A DNA stretch of 64,000 nucleotides from JBGSMX01 sp963790405. Lineage in GTDB: Bacteria > Actinomycetota > Coriobacteriia > Anaerosomatales > JAGXFU01. Positions 55,541-64,000 of the stretch are shown piece after piece. Both the position numbers and the translations under genes were made by a program. The first letter of the stretch is position 1, and each line of letters starts with the position of its first letter. The stretch is taken from positions 141,724-205,723 of the forward strand of contig CAWBOJ010000008.1 of NCBI GenBank assembly GCA_963790405.1, written 5' to 3'. The notes below the pieces were generated by a model. The model ran no database searches. It was not told where the DNA came from and was given only the letters and a program-made list of their open reading frames with translations.

Positions 55541-56495
55541 ATGGCCCGCCGAGGAGCCACGAATCTCTCCGGCATCCTCGCCGATCGACAAACCTGCCGG
55601 GATGACCAGCCACGATGTCGTTGCTGCGGTCGTGCGGCGCGTAACCGGGGAGACGACGCGTCGGACACGCCGGCACGCTCGATCCATGCGCGACCGGCGT
55701 GCTCGTGGTGCTCGTCGGCCCCGCCACCCGGCTGGCACCGTATCTCACGGCCGCCCGAGAAGTCCTACGACGCACGCATCGTCTTCGGCAGCGAGACCGA
55801 CACTGACGACGCCGAGGGGATACCGTCACGCGAACGCGAGGCGGTACCCGACGCTCTGCGTACCGAGGCACGGAGCAATCGCACATGTCGCCGCGTCTGG
55901 TTGGGCACGCACGAACAGGTTCCGCCGGCGTACTCGGCGATCAAGCGTGACGGCGTCACAGCCCACCGCGCTGCACGTGCCGGGGAACCGCTCGAGCTCG
56001 AGGCGCGCACTATCGAGGTCGACGACGCCGTTTGTTGGGCGTCGAACCCGGCCCACCGGTCGCGTGGAACGTCGTCGCTCGTCGTGTCGAAGGGCACCTA
56101 CATCCGGGCGACTCGCGCGGGATCTGGGACGGGAACTGGGAACGGCGGCGCACCTGGACGCTCTGCGCCGGACGCGAGCGGCTCGATACCGCTTGCACGA
56201 CACCATCATCGCTCGACGATATGGGCGACGGCCGGTCGCGCGGGCATCGAAGCGCGGTTCTTGCGCTCCGCCGAGACGCTCTCGAGTCTGCCGCATGCCG
56301 AGGTCGACACTGAGGCCGCGCACCGTGGTCTCGGTCGGGCAGCACCCTGAGCTGCCGAGCACCTGGCGAGTTGTCCGAGTCGGGAGACGGACCCGTCGCA
56401 CTCGAGCACGACGGGCGCATCGCTCGCCGTATACGACCAACTCGCGGTGGAGCGCTTCAGACCTGCTAGCGGTGTTTCCCGGAGGTGTCACGTGA
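55541..56495 (+). CDS. truB: tRNA pseudouridine55 synthase TruB (many frame changes)
   Basis: About 310 residues when resolved. TruB makes pseudouridine 55 in tRNA. Fragments in three frames: IDKPAGMTSHDVVAAVVRRV, GHAGTLDP with the catalytic Asp followed by CATGVLVVLVGPATRLAPYL, KSYDARIVFGSETDTDDAEG, VPPAYSAIKRDGVTAH and a C-terminal PUA-like region ending VFPGGVT. At least eight indels are needed. The ATG at 55541 follows CCCGGAGG by about nine bases. Its stop is near 56495, just before ribF; truB-ribF-rpsO-pnp is the usual order. Confidence 0.8.
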
Positions 56496-56504
56496 GCTGC
56501 ACAC

Positions 56505-57421
56505 GTGATCGAATGGAATGGGCAGACGCCAGTCGCTGGGCCGCGCGGTCGCAGCAATCGGCGTGTTCGACGGTGTCCACGCGGGTCACCGCGCGCTCAT
56601 CGCCGATACGGTCGCGCTTGCTCGAGAGCATGATGCCTGTCCGTCGTTGCTCACGTTCGACCGCGATCCGGAGCAGGTCGTGACGCCCGAGCGCACGTGT
56701 GCCACAGCTGCTCACGCTCGAAGACAAGACTCGAGCACATCGATCGTCTTGGTGTCGACGCGATCGTGGTCATTCCGTTCTGCATGCGACTCGCCGAGAT
56801 GGCGCCACAGCGCTTCCTCGACGACGTCCTGCTTCAGTGCACTCGAGCCGACTCGCGATCGTCGTCGGTCGAGGACTTCCGCTTCGGTCAGCACGCGCAA
56901 GTGGGACGGTCGGCCACTCTGAAAGCTTTCGGGACGAAGCACGGTTTCGCCGTCGTCGCCCACGAGCTCGTGGAACGCGACGGAGAGCCCGTCACTTCGA
57001 CGCGCATCCGCACACTCATCGCCCAAGGCGACGTCGAGTCCGCATGCACACTCCTTGGCAGGCCCCACCACATTCCCGGACGCGTCGTTCACGGACGCGG
57101 CGAGGGCGAGTCGCTTCTGGGCGCTACCCACGGCGAACGTCCTGCCGTGGAATCTCGCAGCCCTACCTGCCGATGGCGTGTACTGCAGGTCGGATCCGGT
57201 TCGACCGAACGCACATACCCCGCAGCCATATCGATCGGGGTTCCACCCATGTATCCGAAGGCGCTCGACAAGGTCGAGGCTCACCTCATCGGTTTCGAGG
57301 GCGATCTGTACGGGCGTGAAGTCATCCTTGAGTTCGAGACACGCCTTCGCGAACAGCCGAATGTACGACTCGACCGAGGAACTGGCCGAGCGCCATCCAG
57401 GCCGACATCGTCGCGTGTTGA
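56505..57421 (+). CDS. ribF: Bifunctional riboflavin kinase/FAD synthetase RibF (several frame changes)
   Basis: About 300 residues when resolved. RibF makes FMN and then FAD. The nucleotidyltransferase half shows AIGVFDGVHAGHRALIAD (HxGH), VSTRIRTLIAQ-like sequence read as TSTRIRTLIAQGDVESA, and LLGRPHHIPGRVVHGRGEG. The kinase half shows KVEAHLIGFEGDLYGREV and ends TEELAERIQADIVAC at TGA 57419-57421. Extra bases near 56540, 56700, 57371 and 57393 and others split the frames. FMN is the cofactor of the FabK-family enzymes and FAD of TrmFO in this window, although a direct link is not implied. Confidence 0.82.
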
Positions 57422-57468
57422 CGAACTCGCCTCAGGCCCGGCCTCGACGTGCGGTTCCGAGGCCGACA

Positions 57469-57784
57469 ATGACTGACGTGCGCGACATGCCACCCGATCC
57501 GTTCGAGGACGACGGCGTCGACCGTTCGCTGTCGAAGCAGCCGAGAAGCTCACCCGTGACGACGCGTCTTCGGATCGATCCGCGATGGGACCATATCGGT
57601 GGAGAGCCTACGATCGACGACTTCGACGAGGCCGCAGCCGCAGACTGCATTCATGCGACGATTCGGACCTCCTTGGCGGAGAGAGTGCGCGACCGGACCC
57701 TTCACACGCATGCATCCATGGCTTTCGGCGATCGCCGTGATCGTCGTAATCGCATGGCTGCTCACATACGTGCTGCGCCGATAG
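57469..57784 (+). CDS. Small protein with C-terminal membrane segment, unknown (frame change)
   Basis: About 104 residues. The N-terminal part is acidic (RDMPPDPFEDDGVDRSL) and the C-terminal end, reached through one extra base near 57700, is a single hydrophobic helix WLSAIAVIVVIAWLLTYVL followed by RR and a stop at 57782-57784. It is probably anchored in the membrane by its C terminus with a cytoplasmic head. I recognise no family. It lies between ribF and the rpsO promoter. Without the frame change the frame runs on to 57921 over the rpsO promoter, which is unlikely. Confidence 0.5.
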
Positions 57785-57821
57785 CCACCACGCCACCGGG
57801 CGTGTCTGCTCGACGACCCTG

Positions 57822-57830
57822 TGCTATACT
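57822..57830 (+). promoter_or_regulatory. Extended -10 promoter for rpsO
   Basis: TGCTATACT is an extended -10 element (TG-N-TATACT) about 97 bases before the rpsO ATG. No good -35 is seen, as is common for extended -10 promoters. Confidence 0.5.
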
Positions 57831-57926
57831 TCGCGGTTGCCATAGAACCTACCCTCGCACTGTGTCCGACGACTCACCAACGTCTCACTCGGTCGGGGGC
57901 GAACACATCAACGAAAGGTGAGCTAT

Positions 57927-58195
57927 ATGTCGCTGTCCAAAGAAGTAACGCCGAGATCATCGCCGAGTACGCCCGTGCCGAGGGCGACACCGGCTCCCCC
58001 GAGGTGCAGATCGCGCTGCTTTCACGTCGCATCAGCGACCTCACCGAGCACCTCAAGATGCACAAGAAGGACCACCACACGCGCCGCGGACTGCTCAAGC
58101 TCGTCGGCCAGCGCCGTCGCCTTCTGAACTACCTCAAGAAGACCGACATCGAGCGCTACCGCGCTCTAGTCGCGAAACTCGGTATTCGCGGGTAA
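57927..58195 (+). CDS. rpsO: Ribosomal protein uS15 (one frame change)
   Basis: About 89 residues. uS15 binds the central domain of 16S rRNA. The core is unmistakable: EGDTGSPEVQIALLSRRISD, LTEHLKMHKKDHHTRRGLL and LNYLKKTDIERYRALV. After MSLSKE the frame must change by one missing base (about 57946) to reach NAEIIAEYARAEG. AAAGGTGAG lies just before ATG 57927. A 10-bp hairpin follows the stop and then the pnp leader, the same rpsO-pnp pairing as in most bacteria. Confidence 0.93.
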
Positions 58196-58215
58196 GAACC
58201 ACATATGGGACATCC

Positions 58216-58241
58216 GAAGGCGGGGGTCACACCCCGCCTTC
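58216..58241 (+). terminator. Perfect hairpin after rpsO
   Basis: GAAGGCGGGG (58216-58225) and CCCCGCCTTC (58232-58241) form a perfect 10-bp stem with a six-base loop; no T-run follows. A terminator or 3' stabiliser of rpsO mRNA. Confidence 0.6.
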
Positions 58242-58248
58242 GTCGTCC

Positions 58249-58266
58249 GGCCCGTCAGAACGGGCC
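58249..58266 (+). promoter_or_regulatory. Second hairpin in the rpsO-pnp gap
   Basis: GGCCCGT (58249-58255) pairs with ACGGGCC (58260-58266), loop of four. It belongs to the 157-base pnp leader, which is followed by a purine-rich stretch with the ribosome site. pnp leaders of other bacteria carry RNase III-cut stems used for autocontrol. Confidence 0.4.
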
Positions 58267-58352
58267 GTGCGGGCTGCACAAGAACGCAGCGCGCAAGGTA
58301 AGCCTCTCGCACACGGGGTGCGGGGGAGAGGGAGAAGAGAAGAGAAACCCTC

Positions 58353-60585
58353 ATGGCTAAAGATCGTTGAAAGCTTCGAACTGTACGGCAAGGAGTACAT
58401 CCTTGAGACCGGCGAACTGGCCAAGCAGGCCGGTGGGGCCGTCGTCGTCCGCCAGGGCGACACCGTGGTGCTCGTGACCGCCACCGCCTCCAAGCACGCC
58501 CAAGGACCTCGATTTCTTCCCGCTCACGGTCGATTTCGAAGAGCGCATGTACGCTGCGGGCAAGCTTCCCGGCGGCTTCATCAAGCGTGAAGGTCGTCCG
58601 ACCGAGAAGGCCACGCTCACCGCTCGCATGATCGACCGTCCGTTGCGCTCGGCGTTCGCCGACGGTTTCCGCAACGAGGTCCAGGTCATCGCGACCGGTT
58701 CTCGGCGTCGACCAGATCCACCAGCCCGACATCATCTCGATCATGGGTGCGTCCGCGGCGCTCATGATCGCCGGCATCCCGTTCGAGGGCCCGCTCGCCG
58801 GCGTGCGCATCGCACGCGTCGAGGGCGAGTTCCTCGTCAACCCGACCTTCGACGAGCTCGAGGAGTCCGATCTCGACCTCACGATCGCCGGTTCCCGCGA
58901 CGCCGTCTACATGATCGAGGCCGGCGCCTACGAGGTCTCCGAGGAGGACATGCTCGCCGCACTCGAGTTCGCCATGGAGGCGATCGGCGAGTTCTGCGAC
59001 ATCCAGGAGAAGCTTCCTCGCCCAGTGCGAGATCACGCCCATGGACGTCGCAGCTCGCACGTCGATCGACGAGGCTCTGCGCGAGCGTGTCTTCGCGGCC
59101 GGCGCCGACAAGATGAGCGACGCGCTGCACAACGCCGACAAGCACGCCCGCATGGACGCGGTCGGTGCCGTCAAGGACGAGGTCGTCGCGACCTTCTCCG
59201 ACGAGGAGATGGCCGCGATCGGCAAGGACATCAAGGCGCTGCTCAAGCAGCTCGAGAAGAAGACCATGCGCACCATGGTTCTCGAAGAGGGCGAGCGCGC
59301 CGACGGCCGCAAGCTCGACGAGGTCCGCCAGGTCACCGAGCGATCGCCGGCTACCTGCCGCGCGCCCACGGCTCGGGCCTGTTCACCCGCGGCCAGACGC
59401 AGGTTCTCTCGGTGCTGACACTGGGCATGCTCTCCGAGTGGCAGCGCCTCGACACGATCGACGTGTCCGAGGGCAAGCGCTACATCCACCACTACAACTT
59501 CCCGCCGTTCTCGGTGGGCGAGACGGGCTTCATGCGCGGCCCGAAGCGTCGCGACATCGGCCACGGCGCACTCGCCGAGCGTGCGCTCGCTCCCGGTGAT
59601 CCCGGCCGAGGAGGACGTTCCCGTACACGATCCGGATCGTCTCCGAGGTGCTCGAGTCCAACGGCTCCTCGTCGATGGGTTCGGTCTGTGGCTCCACGCT
59701 CGCGCTCATGGATGCCGGTGTGCCGATCAGCGGCGCCGGTCTCCGGTATCGCGATGGGGCTCATCAAGGAGGGCGACGACGTCGCCGTTCTCACCGACAT
59801 CCAGGGCCTCGAGGACTTCCTCGGCGACATGGACTTCAAGGTCGCGGGAACGGCCAAGGGCATCACGGCGCTGCAGATGGACAACAAGGCCAAGGGCCTG
59901 TCCATGGAGATCCTCTCGCAAGGCGCTCATGCAGGCCAAGGACGGTCGCGCGCACATCCTGGCCAACATGATGGAGGCGATCGATACGCCGCGCGAGGCG
60001 AGTCTCAGGAGTACGCGCCGCGCATCCTCACCATCAAGATCCCGACCGACAAGATCCGCGACGTCATCGGTTCCGGGCGGCAAGGTCATCCGTGGCATCC
60101 AGGAGGAGACCGGCGCGCAGATCGACGTCCAGGAGGACGGCACGATCTACATCGCTGCCCGCGACCTGGGTGGCGAAGAGGCCTCGAAGCGCATCCAGCT
60201 CATCGTCAAGGAGCCTGAGATCGGCGAGAAGTACACCGGTCGCGTCGTCTCGATCCAGAGCGTTCGGCGCCTTCATCGAGCTCACGCCCGGCAAGGACGG
60301 CCTGCTGCACATCTCGCGCGTGGCCAAGGGCCGCGTGGGCAAGGTCGAGGACGTCCTCAACGTCGGCGACGAGGTCGAAGTCGAGGTTCTCGACGTCGAC
60401 GACCGGGCAAGATCTCGCTCGACCGCGTCAACAAGCCCGACGCTCCGGAGGGCACGCAGCAGCGGTGCGAGCATCGCGGCAGCAAGCCGCACGGCGACCG
60501 CGACGCACGCAGCGGTGGCGGGGCGACCGCGATCGACAGCCGCGTCGTCGGCACTAGGTCGCTGTACGCAGGTCCGCACGTCTAG
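58353..60585 (+). CDS. pnp: Polyribonucleotide nucleotidyltransferase (many frame changes)
   Basis: About 740 residues when resolved. PNPase degrades RNA 3' to 5' with phosphate. The order is RNase PH domain 1 (FELYGKEYILETGELAKQAGG, FPLTVDFEERMYAAGKLPGG, RPLRSAFADGFRNEVQV), a helical domain, RNase PH domain 2 (LPRAHGSGLFTRGQTQVLSV, GPKRRDIGHGALAERAL, LESNGSSSMGSVCGSTLALM), KH (IPTDKIRDVIGSGGKVI) and S1 (FGAFIELTPGKDGLLHISRV). Extra bases include about 58365, 58501, 58698, 59022 and 59600; losses occur near 59343, 60001 and 60404. The exact end is uncertain (60585, or TAG near 60556). The start ATG 58353 follows a long purine run. Confidence 0.9.
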
Positions 60586-60593
60586 TACACGCC

Positions 60594-60624
60594 GAGGGGC
60601 GGGCTCATCGACGAGACCGCCCTC
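60594..60624 (+). terminator. Hairpin after pnp
   Basis: GAGGGGCGG (from 60594) pairs with CCGCCCTC (60617-60624) with one bulged G, which may itself be an extra base. A -10-like TACAAT at 60684-60689 downstream could start the peptidase transcript. Confidence 0.45.
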
Positions 60625-60739
60625 GTGTCACTGTCGGTTGGCAACATACGATTTCGAACGTCCGTGCCCCAACGGGGTAACGGTACAATATGTTCTTCGT
60701 CTGGTACCGATGCATCTTCCACCGAGGCCAAGGAGACCC

Positions 60740-61991
60740 ATGTTCTATCGCAAGACGGTTCTCGACAACGGCGTGACCGTTCTCACCGAGTCGATGGACA
60801 CCGTGCGCTCGGTCGCACTGGGCGTCTGGTTCGCAGTCGGTAGCCGCGACGAGAGCGCTCCCGAGGCCGGCATGTCCCACTTCATGGAACACATGATGTT
60901 CAAGGGCACGCCCACGCGCGATGCGGCCGAGATATCCGAGACGTTCGACGGCCTCGGCGCCGAGCTCAACGCGTTCACCAGCAAGGAGTACACGTGCTAC
61001 TACGCTCGTCTGGTCGACGAGCACGTGCCGCTCGCGATCGAGGTCCTCTCGGACATGGTCGTGCCGCTCACTGCTCGCCGATGACGCGTGCGAACGCGAG
61101 CGTGAAGTCGTCATCGAGGAGATCGCACGCATCGACGACACACCCGACGACCGTATTCACGAGCAGTTCGCCCACGCGCTGTGGCCCGATCACCCGATCG
61201 GACTGCCGATCCTCGGAAGCCGCGAGACGGTCGGCGGATTCGACAACGCGCAGTCGACTGCGTTCCGCACGCAGCCACTACCTGACCGGCAACTGCGTCG
61301 TCGCGGCAGCCGGCAACTCGATCACGACGAGCTCGTCGAGCATGGTCCGCGACACACCTCGTGCTTCCCCGAGGGTCCGCGCGGCGAGCGCCCTGCCGCC
61401 GCGCGGCGGGCGCCTCGCGCCTCTCCGTGCTCACCAAGGACACCGAGCAGACGCACATCGTCTACGGTTCGGCCTGCATGAACGCACACCACGAGGACCG
61501 CTTCACGCTCTCGGTACTCGACACGATCCTCGGCGGCGGCATGTCGTCTCGGCTGTTCCAGGAGATCCGCGAGAAGAAGGGGCTGGCCTACGCGGTCTTC
61601 TCGTTCCACTCGCTGTATCAGGACACGGGCCAGTTCGCGTCTACGCGGGCACGCGCCCGGCCAACACCGAGCAGGTCGTGCGCCTCGTTCAAGCCGAGAT
61701 CGAGCGAATGATCACGACCCGGCTCACCGCCGAGGAGCTCGTGCGCGCCAAGGAGTCCATCAAGGGACGGCTCGTTTTGGGCCTCGAGAGCACGCGCAAC
61801 CGCATGTCGCGTCTCGGCAAGTCCGAGGTCATCGACGGAGAACTCCTCTCGGTCGACGAGGTCGTCGAACGCATCGACGCGGTGACCGCCGACGACATCA
61901 CGCGAGTCGCGAAGACGCGTTCTCTGGCGGCACGGTGCTCGCGATGATCGGTCCCCAGAAGGCCGAAGAGGTCGAGCACCTGATCGCATAG
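60740..61991 (+). CDS. M16 family zinc peptidase (several frame changes)
   Basis: About 415 residues when resolved. Pitrilysin/processing-peptidase-like. The inverted zinc motif is in GMSHFMEHMMFKGTPT (HxxEH), with the downstream Glu in the CEREREVVIEEIARIDD segment. Later blocks: HIVYGSACMNAHHEDRF, VLDTILGGGMSSRLFQEIRE, KKGLAYAVFSFHSLYQD and NTEQVVRLVQAEIERM. It lies after pnp and before dapB, the usual place of the YmxG-type member in Gram-positives; its substrate is unknown. Extra bases at about 61073 and 61271, a loss near 61327 and others break the frame. AAGGAGA precedes ATG 60740. Confidence 0.86.
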
Positions 61992-62011
61992 GACCGAGGA
62001 GGGTCATTTCC

Positions 62012-62797
62012 ATGATCGACGTACTGGTCACGGGCGCGCTGGCAAGGTGGGCCGCGAGGTCGTCCGGGCCGTCACCGCCGCAGACGGCATGCGAGTCGTA
62101 GCCGCCGTCGACCCTGCGTCGGTCGGCATGACCCTCGAAAGCGGAGCCGGCGACACCGTCACCTGCATTGGCGACCTCGCCGAGGCCATCGCGAGCACGA
62201 CGCCGCACGTCATGGTCGACTTCACGCACCCGAGTGTCGTCGAGGACAACATCCGCACCGCACTGGCGGCCGGAGTCGACTGCGTCGTCGGAACCACGGG
62301 ACTGTCTGGCGCCACTCTCGAGGCGCTCGCCGACACGGCAACCGATGGCACGTGCCTGTTCGTCGCTCCCAACTTCGCGATCGGCGCGGTGCTCATGATG
62401 CAGTTCGCAGCCCAGGCGGCCCGCTACATGCCGCACGTCGAGATCATCGAGCTGCACCACGACAACAAGGCCGACGCACCATCCGGCACCGCGCTGCGCA
62501 CCGCATCGCTCATCGCCGAGTGCACGGTCCACCGTCCCTGAGGCTCCCGGTCGCGAGACCGAGATCGCCCAAGGCGCACGCGGCGCCCTCGTCGACGACG
62601 TCACGATCCACAGCGTTCGCCTGCCGGGTCTCGTCGCGCACCAGGAGGTCCTCTTCGGCGGACAGGGGCAGACTCTCTCGATCCGCCACGACTCGATCGA
62701 TCGGACGAGCTTCATGCCCGGCGTCGTGCTCGCCGTGCGCAAGGTCGGCGATATGTCCGGTCTCGTGATCGGCCTCGAGAATCTCATGGAGGACTAG
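62012..62797 (+). CDS. dapB: 4-hydroxy-tetrahydrodipicolinate reductase (two frame changes)
   Basis: About 260 residues. DapB reduces the dipicolinate precursor in lysine and diaminopimelate synthesis. After one missing base at about 62042 the NAD(P) loop reads GKVGREVVRAVTAADG. Then come HVMVDFTHPSVVEDNI, VVGTTGLSG, VAPNFAIGAVLMMQFA and EIIELHHDNKADAPSGTA, the family signature. One extra base near 62539 leads into PEAPGRETEIAQGAR, VTIHSVRLPGLVAHQEVLFG and the end at 62797. GAGGAGGG precedes the ATG. lysC starts on the next base, so both genes feed one pathway. Confidence 0.92.
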
Positions 62798-64000
62798 GTG
62801 GCCGAGACAGACATCACCCGACCGCAGGCCCATCGTCGTCATGAAGTTCGGCGGCACCTCCGTCGCCGGACCTGATGGGCGCGCTGCCATCGCCAACCGC
62901 GTGACCGAAGCACTCGAGCTGGGTTCCGCACCCGTACTCGTCGTCTCCGCTATGGGCCGCGCGGGCGACCCGTACGCCACCGACACGCTGCTCGGCCTGG
63001 TGAAGGACTTGCCCGTCGAGCCACGCGAGCGCGACCTTCTCATGGCTTCGGGCGAGGTCATCTCGGCAGTCGTGGTCGCGCACGAACTGCGTGCTGCTGG
63101 CATCGAGGCGCGCGCTTACACGGGCCCCGAGGCGGGTATTTCGACCGATGGCGCCAGGTTCGGCTGCTATCACGGAGATCCACGCCGGGACGCTCCTGGC
63201 TGCTATCGACGCTGGCATCGTGCCCGTCGTCGCCGGCTTCCAGGGCATTGCCGAGGACGGTCGCGCTCACGACGCTCGGCCGAGGCGGCAGCGACACGAC
63301 CGCATGCGCGCTCGGCGTCGCGCTCGAGGCCGAGGCGGTCGAGATCTACACCGACGTTGACGGTGTCATGAGCGCCGACCCGCGTACGTGCGACGGGACC
63401 GCGGTGCTCGAGACCGTTCGCGCCGACGAGCTGTTCCAGATGGCGAAGCACGGCGCGCGCGTCGTGCACACGCCCGCGGCCGAGCTTGCGCTCGCGAGCG
63501 GACTCGCCGTGCGGGTGCGCAACACGTTCACCGATCACCCGGGCACTACGGTGGCCGATATCGCTTCGTACCGCCCCGAAGCGGTGGCGACCGCGGTCAG
63601 CGTCATCTCCGGCATCGCACGCGTTGCCGTAGCACTGCCAGCGCCTGAAGGCACGTCTGCACACATGTCCGCCCAGGCGCACGTCTACCGCGCGATGGCC
63701 GATGCGGGTGTCTCGCTCGACATGTTCACGCCCGCGGGGGAGACACTCATCTTCTCGGTGCCTGAAGACTCCCTAGACCGCGCGTGCGAGGTCCTCGGCG
63801 GGCTCGGACTCACACACCAGGTGCGAGCCGGACTTGCGAAGGTCACGCTGGTAGGGGCGGGTATGCACGGCATCCCGGGCGTGATGGCACGTATGGCCGA
63901 GTACCTGCGCGATGCCGGCGTCACGGTCCTGCAGACCGCCGACAGCCACACGACGATCTCGGTACTGGTGCCCGCCGAGGATGCGAACAGGGCAGTTCAG
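62798..64000 (+). CDS. lysC: Aspartate kinase (three frame changes; 3' end cut by window)
   Basis: About 400 residues are visible. Aspartokinase starts the pathway to lysine, diaminopimelate, threonine and methionine. VVMKFGGTSVAGPDGR, VVSAMGRAGD and LLMASGEVISAVVVAHEL mark the kinase N-lobe. TTLGRGGSDTTACALGVALEAEAVEIYTDV (read in parts) and MSADPRT follow, then two ACT domains (VSVISGIARVAVAL, KVTLVGAGMHGIPGVMARM) that should confer amino-acid feedback. Extra bases at about 62822, 63165 and 63265 break the frame; from 63266 to the window end it is clean. GTG 62798 with GGAGG upstream directly follows dapB. Confidence 0.92.

Noticed and set aside
54559..57421. nrnA, truB and ribF considered as genuine pseudogenes
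   Set aside because: All motifs survive in alternating frames with no in-frame nonsense or missense decay, and the genes are normally essential or near-essential; indel error fits better.

Overview
The window is a 64 kb stretch of a high-GC chromosome. It looks like Actinomycetota, most likely a Coriobacteriia-type lineage. The reasons are a G/C-ending codon style, GTG/TTG starts, and the order yraN-comM-dprA-trmFO-xerC followed by a FliA/WhiG-type sigma factor just before rpsB-tsf (as around whiG in streptomycetes). FabK-type enoyl reduction, the MEP isoprenoid pathway and cell-wall-binding-repeat surface proteins also fit. The class-level placement is an inference.

Layout. (1) 1-1737: end of an ADP-forming acyl-CoA synthetase plus a phosphotransacetylase-like regulatory protein. 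(2) 1770-9774: a fatty-acid synthesis operon (plsX, fabH, fabK, fabD, fabG, acpP, a second FabK/NMO-family enzyme with a four-cysteine cluster, fabF) running into rnc. (3) 9890-16316: smc and the protein-targeting genes ftsY, lepB and ffh. (4) 16491-20501: rpsP, khpA, rimM, trmD, a second lepB, rplS, rnhB. (5) 20620-27034: yraN, comM, dprA, trmFO, xerC, a sigma factor and a receiver/zinc-ribbon protein. (6) 27216-38056: rpsB, tsf, pyrH, frr, uppS, cdsA, dxr, rseP, ispG, a lone Rossmann protein, proS. (7) 38141-49534: an accessory block with a LysR regulator and divergent membrane protein, a SpoIIAA-like protein, an ABC-2 exporter, two secreted beta-propeller/cell-wall-binding proteins, adenosine deaminase and small unknowns. 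(8) 49735-64000: rimP, nusA, rnpM, infB, rbfA, nrnA, truB, ribF, rpsO, pnp, an M16 peptidase, dapB and lysC (cut by the window end).

How it works together: regions 2-6 and 8 are housekeeping. They cover membrane lipid and isoprenoid supply, SRP secretion, ribosome assembly, tRNA modification and RNA turnover. Region 7 separates proS from rimP, which are commonly close neighbours, and is the only clearly lineage-specific part.

A dominant oddity is that many essential genes are broken by single-base indels, mostly one extra base, while conserved protein sequence continues in the next frame. There are none in 1-12,670. They are scattered from 12.67 to 46.3 kb and very dense from 49.7 to 63.3 kb. 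Sequencing or assembly error is the likeliest cause, so I annotate these as single genes and give the frame-change points. The best biological leads are the Fe-S-type FabX-like enzyme, the attenuator-like rimP leader, the zinc tail on NusA, the receiver-zinc-ribbon protein and the accessory block. I see no tRNA, rRNA, CRISPR array, transposase or phage gene.
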